From NCBI GenBank assembly GCA_030043545.1, contig JASHXM010000099.1:1-9790 (forward strand): 9,790 bases of DNA, given 5' to 3'. The notes beneath the pieces are model-generated. The model had not been told where the DNA came from. It ran no database searches and saw nothing but the letters and a program-made list of their open reading frames with translations. This DNA comes from Thermoplasmata archaeon. Lineage in GTDB: Archaea > Thermoplasmatota > Thermoplasmata > Lutacidiplasmatales > UBA184. The first letter of the stretch is position 1. Each line of letters begins with the position of its first letter. The translations under genes were made by a program, and so were the position numbers. This document shows, piece by piece, positions 7,201 through 9,790 of the stretch.

Positions 7201-7867
7201 ATTTGACGGCCGTGTGCTCGCGATGGTAGAACGCCTTGAGCGCGGGCCAGAACGTCTCCGGCTTCGCGTAGCTCTCGATGTACCGGTGCGTTCCGAGCGC
7301 CTTCAGCGTTCGGATGTACGAGTAGACGACGACTAAGATCATGAAGGTGTAGAACGAGAGATAGTTCGCGTAGCCGAACGTCGACGAATCGATGCTCGCG
7401 CTCAGGAACGGCAGGATCATCGCCGCGATGAGCCCCGTCCGCTTGCTGCTGACCTCCCGTCCGATCAGGTAGAGCGGGAACACCTCGAGCGCGGCCCACA
7501 GCGGCCCCTGCAGGTCGAGGAACCAGGCGCCGGCGACGACCGCGTTCCCGCCGAAGAACGGCGCGAAGAGGATCCCCAGGATCGCGTTCATCCAGTCGAA
7601 CAGCGGCTCGCGCGGGTTCGTCCCCCCGAGGGGGTACTTGAGCATCGGGTCGTGGACGAGGTTGTGACCCGTCATGATGATGTACGACATCACGCGGGAG
7701 TGGTAGTACGAGTCCGAGCCGCCCGCGTACGTGTACAGCGGGCCCCATTTCGCGATGATCGGGTACTGCCAGATCGTCCGGATCAGGAACGCGAGGGCGA
7801 ACGACGTGAGCAGCAGGGCGACGGTCCACCCGTGCCGCTGCCACCAACCGGATTCCTCGTGCTCCAT
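1253..7867 (-). CDS. aglB: Giant AglB/STT3 oligosaccharyltransferase with C-terminal beta-sandwich array and second membrane anchor
   Basis: This is the catalytic subunit of N-glycosylation: it transfers the lipid-linked glycan to Asn in N-x-S/T on the outer face of the membrane. Residues 1 to about 505 are the multi-spanning STT3 domain. It carries the first catalytic Asp in GGSDSYYH (D52), NPREPLFDW (84-92) and TVAE (367-370), equivalent to the TIxE motif. Residues about 510-900 are the soluble domain with WWDYG (578-582) and a possible DxxK motif (D652, K655). That is already a full-length AglB. About 1300 further residues follow: roughly eleven beta-sandwich repeats (907-1885), two NEW3-like domains (about 1915-2143), a membrane helix (about 2173-2192) and a basic tail ending TRRWSKW. 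The total of 2204 residues compares with 700-1000 for the family. The second acidic motif of the core appears altered (GYAN at 165-168). ATG 7867 is preferred over GTG 7882, which lies inside the Shine-Dalgarno. The gene leads an apparent four-gene operon. Confidence 0.95.
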   Translation of the reverse strand: MEHEESGWWQRHGWTVALLLTSFALAFLIRTIWQYPIIAKWGPLYTYAGGSDSYYHSRVMSYIIMTGHNLVHDPMLKYPLGGTNPREPLFDWMNAILGILFAPFFGGNAVVAGAWFLDLQGPLWAALEVFPLYLIGREVSSKRTGLIAAMILPFLSASIDSSTFGYANYLSFYTFMILVVVYSYIRTLKALGTHRYIESYAKPETFWPALKAFYHREHTAVKWSVFTGVSLGALALSWQGYTYAIVVIGVGLLVAMIIERIRKVDSFGLYVSTWIIGLVAIPMMTPYYFVQGDLKTFFDLPVLLLFGVLALMLPFLLMRDIPWVFSIPALVGLVGLSALFLQVFEPHYLTDIVTGQGYFVKTLIYSTVAEAQPPSFDALVVGYGVFTFFLAYFGLAIFVYLLARHKFKRYHIALLVYGVVSLYLPISATKFFLVGSPAYALLAAESLHRALDVGSYPTLRRTVASLSDRGSQVAAFRRAFKARHAIVLLVIVAMVLPNVWFAIDAGIPGNTKSGIADQINNSIPSWLKLNASEPAGNYLGATGTSLDTPNQYDSAAYTWLSHQDTNVPEPQRPAFVSWWDYGFQAIDQGLHPSVADNFQNGIDPAGQFLLAQNESLAIAVLATALLSAELTTTHSSHLPAPLQAMLAGQGVDVAKLEGLLTNTAADYTTVVSHPDIYLPVNPNTITDDNAMYLTASYYLAGALSLTRVAQVYDDVQEYTGWSIRYAMVDSRLFPFSGSDTGIFYAPADLTGRVIDSEGMPSTFFNVTVLASNNETYPLGSVPSGLASEQYEINYFAPFYNSFLYRTYIGYNGTDVGQAGGIPGLGGAAETDRLEPGWMLQHFQIVYRTAYYCAGVKNASNSSGCRLAANYPYAKEEAKKTNGTFDGSAVAYFQGGETMLAYYPGQTLVGTVTSNGRPDGGIHVTVYDGWGIPHMTAVTSANGTFTLVLPPGNDTLNFTTGTFNKMTQAGDNLLRSVKLVVQDSLGYSFDAPSLVQTYSLTSGSLRGTVYWNNANNSSKYVPQTDPVIAGATISFGTADNTSVLSATTDASGSYLLPNVPPANYSVSVRYLGHSYSAGAVLVKPGEAANASAGLTPASIAGTVTQAGGTGYAGAVVTISDASGRVARMTTPSSGAYKFASLAIGNYTVRATVPGSLLRSPATPTTVSTAGQSVTVPLSLVSMGSVAIQVTDAGSPVIGASVRLSPILTFAAAANGGLSAVNQVLTNGTVAVTGSGGVATATVPVGNYSVYVLGYVGGSLAAGLGRVTTGAAGQVASVAIDLTPAMLFTGIVSPGTASNTSGALVAYLSSGASELVARTASNATFALELPKGSYDLLALDGTTGSTATTSVELEQFNLTATAALGFLPTSATTAHLSVFANSTKDTTLAVGNATATITEGVNGPRVTQTAGPNGSLTFYLPTSVPLASGGYCLAASAPGYIANTTCGLSAKTLSTMSVYRLNPKPVPVTLTVSGLPAGTSVLLNVTSKSATAVSRYYSGGPRFSTQLEPGTYSITAYASVSGGGTLYEPAAPLKVRVPFASAPVAVTVPVLPQILARGTLSLPHGTAAANTTVVLRASSLETRTVNGTAFLAGFRIAPGNYTAVSNATGDTGKTNNLTAVTVSSTGAITPRVVLVRPGVKLTGTIVSATTRKTLAFNGTLVLSSATGVTVDANLSSGSFSASLPADRNFSASANLTVRATGTNGSIYRTWTVVAGTTCPVGTSAATCTVPMESVVDRSWVNGTVELASLGTITPATVRVVGPYPSTNVSQVAAPNGTFSLHLVPGSYALYTTPTSGGAFAGFASALAAAGGAGHVSVALIPAETARISVVASGAADQTVGTATLVVGATGGNRVAFSGISPGSSLNVLLPAGGYLLRATAPGTLGGIASTATGKSSVTIASTGNLAVAVTLAVPEHPVAVGALVGPRTANVTVQGRIGYASFAYSVRDTGNVPETVHLVGSPAYWTFNFSAANVSLTPGGSAVSGDVRVGIPASTVVDHPPVAISFQLENGTSVGNVTPAPKVVVGSYEGVKIAHSTSKTTGLGATEAQVPLHVRNSGNVQESIALTLTDAARLAGIGWTYSFGGSGANHSARTINVSAETNASVELNLTFTGTHFITPGEATVEATVLNTTHPPTASVTVKVPITKVTVSTSSGSSVTVTGPGVGPAQTVIPDWELAVFALLPGGLLLALFIGRRWWKTRRWSKW
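1266..1272 (-). promoter_or_regulatory. Shine-Dalgarno of the coupled membrane-protein gene, inside the end of aglB
   Basis: The minus strand reads GGAGGTG, a perfect anti-Shine-Dalgarno match, 9 nt before the GTG at 1256 (6 nt before the alternative GTG at 1259). It supports a non-ATG start overlapping the aglB stop and argues that the second gene is actively translated by coupling. Confidence 0.7.
1439..2125 (-). repeat. Two NEW3-like beta-sandwich domains in the AglB tail
   Basis: Residues about 1915-2143 hold two related units. Each has the NEW3-family signature of a strand followed by N/D-(T/S)-G-N-V-x-E: VRDTGNVPETV (key Asn 1949) and VRNSGNVQESI (key Asn 2057), 108 residues apart. Such domains are common membrane-proximal modules of archaeal and bacterial surface proteins. 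Here they lie between the repeat array and the terminal membrane helix. The assignment is from the motif only. Confidence 0.65.
2213..5149 (-). repeat. Array of about eleven carboxypeptidase-regulatory/Ig-like repeats within AglB
   Basis: These are protein-level repeats, residues about 907-1885, diverged enough that DNA identity is not obvious. Units typically open with a strand such as LVGTVTSNG, LRGTVYW, IAGTVTQAG, LTGTIVS or VNGTVELAS, and close with a P-x-G-x-Y-type hairpin. The closing Tyr falls near residues 1063, 1145, 1246, 1332, 1429, 1510, 1599, 1785 and 1872. Steps between successive residues are 81-101, except 1599 to 1785, which holds a variant unit (LPADRNFSA). The first hairpin (LPPGNDTL) is near 955. 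The pattern matches carboxypeptidase regulatory-like (transthyretin-like) domains, which act as extracellular spacers or binding modules. Unit boundaries are by eye. Confidence 0.8.
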
Positions 7868-7878
7868 CCTAGGCGAAT

Positions 7879-7885
7879 CCACCTC
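7879..7885 (-). promoter_or_regulatory. Shine-Dalgarno of aglB
   Basis: The minus strand reads GAGGTGG, 11 nt before the ATG at 7867. An in-frame GTG (7882) is embedded in this element. With a start near 7890 predicted from the TATA box, that GTG would be almost leaderless and without its own ribosome-binding site, so the ATG is the better start. Confidence 0.6.
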
Positions 7886-7913
7886 GGCCGGCGGCCGCGA
7901 GACTTAGGGGCGG

Positions 7914-7921
7914 TATAAATA
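7914..7921 (-). promoter_or_regulatory. TATA box of the aglB operon
   Basis: The minus strand reads TATTTATA in a very GC-rich gap. Its centre is about 50 bp upstream of the aglB ATG, so initiation 25-27 bp downstream gives a short leader of about 23 nt that just contains the Shine-Dalgarno. Position and composition fit an archaeal TBP/TFB promoter. No clear BRE is visible. Confidence 0.65.
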
Positions 7922-8135
7922 GCCTACTCCGAGAAATCGGCGGCGGGAGCGGGGTCGGCCCCGGCGACGTGCTCCGGCCCGGCCGACGGCGCGTTCCGGG
8001 CGGAGGGCGACGGCCGCGGATCAGAACGGCCGACGGCACCGCGACCGGCCCGCTCGACACGGAGGCGCGACGGCCCGATCGCCCTCGGCCCCCGGGGGAT
8101 CGCGCCGGAACGGGCGGGCCCGGGGAAGCCACGCC

Positions 8136-9790
8136 CTACCGGCGACCGACCCGCGGGAGGGCCACCCGAGCGAGCGCGGAGACGGACGCTCGCGGATCGG
8201 GAACGAACCCGGACCCCGCAATCCCCCGGCCGCCGGCGCCGGCGTGGTGGGGGGCGTGGAACGCCAGCACGAGGGAGACGGCGGCCCCGTGAACTCGGAA
8301 CGTCTTCCCGTTCCCCGCCGTGTAGCCGCTCACCGAGCCGGTGTAGTACGAGTACGTACCGTTCTTGAGGGGAATCGTCACCGAGGGAAGCGGTGTCTCC
8401 CACCCCAGCTGCCCCGGATCGAGCTCGACCCACCACAGTTCGTCCGCTCCGAGTCCGGTGGCGGTGAACGACACCGAGTATCGGTACTCGATCGTCACCG
8501 TCACGGTCTCGCTCCGGCTCACTGTCAGATTGCCCGAGGGGTAGGGGTCGAGCGCCCCGGTCGCCAGGCTCTCGCTGATCCACTGGCCCGATCTCGGGGA
8601 GACGATCGTGAAGTTGTAGAGCGCCGGCGCCAGGTCGTGATACTTCACATTGACCCCGGTCGTGCACCGTTGGTCTCCGTCCAGCTCGACGCACCAGGAC
8701 TGACCGCGCGCCAGGTCCCGCTCGTGGAAGGTCAGGACCGCCGTGGTCCCCTTCGCGAACGGCACCACCACCGCCTCGGGGTACGAGACCGCGAGGCCCC
8801 ACGCATCCGCCGGTAACGACCCCCCGGCGACATAGTCCGACGGACCGGTCACCAGGGCATAGTACGACCCGCTCGGCACCGTGAAGGCGATCGACGGACG
8901 GGTGGAGCTCTCGACCGTCCCGTTCAACGCGGCCGACCAGCGGCTCCCCTTCGGGAGGCCGGACTCGGTAAAGACCACCGCGCACCGCACGCACGGCGGG
9001 CCGGAGCCGCTCAGCGAGTAGCCGGAGATCGTGGCGTAGGTCTGAGGGAGCGTGCCGAAGTCCGAGCCGGGCGACTCCACGAGCCATGCCGCGTACCCGT
9101 CGAAGACAATGGTCAGGTTCCCGGCTCCGGCCCACCCGGTCGCGGGTGTTTCCACGTAGAACGACTGGGCGACCGGAGTGACCCCGGAGACGTCCACGGA
9201 GAACGAATACATCGTTCCCGGGGCCGTCAGCTCGTTGAACGCCAGCTGGACGTAGAAGACGACATCGCTCGGGAGGTAGCCCGCCTCGCCCGGGGCGCGC
9301 AGGGTAGTGGTGTTCACCGGAGTGGAATGTACCCACTCGGGAACGTACTCGGTGTACGGGTTCGACGCGAAGAAAGCGCAGCCGGTCTGGTTCGGGATCG
9401 GGGGACACCCCGAGACGGTCGTGGACCCGGCCCGGTAGGTCGTGTAGTTGACGAGACCGGCCTGCCACTCGGACCGGACCACTCCTCCATCAATCCCGTT
9501 CAGGCAGTCGAGGCTCGTCCGGTTGCTGCCGAGCTCGATCGGGGTCGAGGCCGAGTCGTTCGCGCTGGGAGCGAGACAACTGACGTTCCCACCGCTGCCG
9601 TTGAAGGTCAGCCCCTCGACGAGGCCCGCGAACGTCACGCCGCTGGAGACGACCGAAACCCCGGCCGGCAAGCCGGAGTACTCGGTCGACCCCGGCGCCG
9701 GCGTCCCGGCGGTCGCCGACGGTGACCGGAGGAGGGGGGAGGTCCCTTCCTGGCCGCGCGGCGTTACGGCCGGTGTCGTGGTCGCGGCCG
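8136..9790 (-). CDS. Secreted/surface protein with three FTESGLP-type repeats, 5' end cut by window edge; function unknown
   Basis: The frame is open to the right edge, so the start lies outside; about 550 residues are visible. The first visible residues (AATTTPAVTPRG, Ser/Thr/Pro-rich) look like the region just after a signal peptide, so only a short N-terminus may be missing. A Gly/Ser/Thr-rich domain of about 270 residues follows, with most of the cysteines, and then three tandem repeats, the first starting VVFTESGLPKGSRWS. Repeats of this kind are common on Thermoplasmata surface proteins. Eight cysteines and about twelve N-x-S/T sequons fit an exported, probably glycosylated protein and thus a possible AglB substrate. 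The last 38 residues are Gly/Ala/Arg-rich, end VALPRVGRR and contain no membrane helix, so anchoring is not evident. It is a separate unit from aglB, ending about 215 bp before that promoter. I do not recognise an enzymatic domain; thermopsin was considered but no convincing motif was found. Confidence 0.87.
   Translation of the reverse strand, partial: AATTTPAVTPRGQEGTSPLLRSPSATAGTPAPGSTEYSGLPAGVSVVSSGVTFAGLVEGLTFNGSGGNVSCLAPSANDSASTPIELGSNRTSLDCLNGIDGGVVRSEWQAGLVNYTTYRAGSTTVSGCPPIPNQTGCAFFASNPYTEYVPEWVHSTPVNTTTLRAPGEAGYLPSDVVFYVQLAFNELTAPGTMYSFSVDVSGVTPVAQSFYVETPATGWAGAGNLTIVFDGYAAWLVESPGSDFGTLPQTYATISGYSLSGSGPPCVRCAVVFTESGLPKGSRWSAALNGTVESSTRPSIAFTVPSGSYYALVTGPSDYVAGGSLPADAWGLAVSYPEAVVVPFAKGTTAVLTFHERDLARGQSWCVELDGDQRCTTGVNVKYHDLAPALYNFTIVSPRSGQWISESLATGALDPYPSGNLTVSRSETVTVTIEYRYSVSFTATGLGADELWWVELDPGQLGWETPLPSVTIPLKNGTYSYYTGSVSGYTAGNGKTFRVHGAAVSLVLAFHAPHHAGAGGRGIAGSGFVPDPRASVSALARVALPRVGRR
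8253..8978 (-). repeat. Three tandem FTESGLP-type protein repeats
   Basis: Three units of about 79, 86 and 75 residues start at VVFTESGLPKGSRWSAALNG, AVLTFHERDLARGQSWCVEL and SVSFTATGLGADELWWVELD. They share the pattern V-x-F-(T)-x-x-x-L-x-x-G/A-x-x-W-x-V-x-L-(N/D)-G and a later Y-x-hairpin (PSGSYYALV, PALYNFTI, KNGTYSYY). Likely beta-sandwich surface modules. The second and third have diverged from the canonical ESGLP motif. Confidence 0.75.

Noticed and set aside
3090..7847. Two long minus-strand frames (3090-6194 and 6207-7847) overlapping aglB
   Set aside because: They are +1/+2 shadows of aglB with Arg/Pro-rich translations and no family signature.
7868..7882. GTG start for AglB giving five more residues
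   Set aside because: This GTG is part of the GAGGTGG ribosome-binding site and would lie too close to the expected transcription start.
7914..7921. Bidirectional promoter, since the plus strand reads TATAAATA
   Set aside because: No rightward gene follows; the plus-strand frames to the right are antisense to the secreted-protein gene and have no coding character.
8089..8098. Perfect CCCCCGGGGG palindrome in the gap upstream of aglB
   Set aside because: It has no loop and no extended arms, and is expected by chance in such GC-rich sequence. It is not followed by a T-run, so it is not a terminator.
7924..9468. 514-codon minus-strand frame covering the secreted-protein gene and the gap
   Set aside because: Its translation is Arg/Gly-rich shadow; the overlapping frame 8136-9790 has the recognisable repeats, sequons and cysteines.
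1..9790. Search for tRNA, rRNA, CRISPR arrays, insertion sequences and poly-T terminators
   Set aside because: No convincing example of any was seen; apart from the roughly 210-bp gap and short junctions, the window is coding.

Overview
The window looks like archaeal chromosome from a GC-rich genome (roughly two-thirds G+C by eye). Four things point to an archaeon, most likely a member of the Thermoplasmatota: a short archaeal-type EF-1beta, the eight-cysteine Zn-ribbon protein that often sits next to it, an AglB/STT3 oligosaccharyltransferase, and a secreted protein with FTESGLPxG-type repeats, which I associate with Thermoplasmata surface proteins. A TATTTATA promoter element fits this. The phylum is an inference; no rRNA or other phylogenetic marker is present.

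All five genes read leftward (minus strand). From right to left, 9790-8136 is a 5'-truncated gene for a secreted or surface protein with three tandem beta-type repeats and eight cysteines. A GC-rich gap of about 210 bp follows, ending in a TATA box at 7914-7921. From 7867 to 1253 runs one uninterrupted gene for a 2204-residue AglB: a complete multi-spanning STT3 catalytic core (residues 1 to about 900, with WWDYG), then about 1300 extra residues. The extra part is an array of about eleven carboxypeptidase-regulatory/Ig-like beta-sandwich repeats, two NEW3-like domains and a second membrane anchor. Its stop overlaps the GTG start of a 276-residue type-I membrane protein (1256-426) by 4 nt. Short gaps then lead to a 57-residue Zn-ribbon protein (408-235) and to EF-1beta (218 to beyond the left edge).

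The last four genes look like one transcription unit that combines surface-protein N-glycosylation with translation. A second TATA-like element (472-479) inside the end of the membrane-protein gene may give the two translation genes a promoter of their own.

The most unusual content is the AglB itself. It is more than twice the usual length and is tethered to the membrane at both ends. Its outer array carries about 40 N-glycosylation sequons, and the second acidic metal-site motif of its catalytic core appears altered. The co-translated, sequon-rich type-I membrane protein is a reasonable candidate for an archaeal oligosaccharyltransferase accessory subunit. I see no RNA genes, insertion sequences, CRISPR arrays or poly-T terminators.
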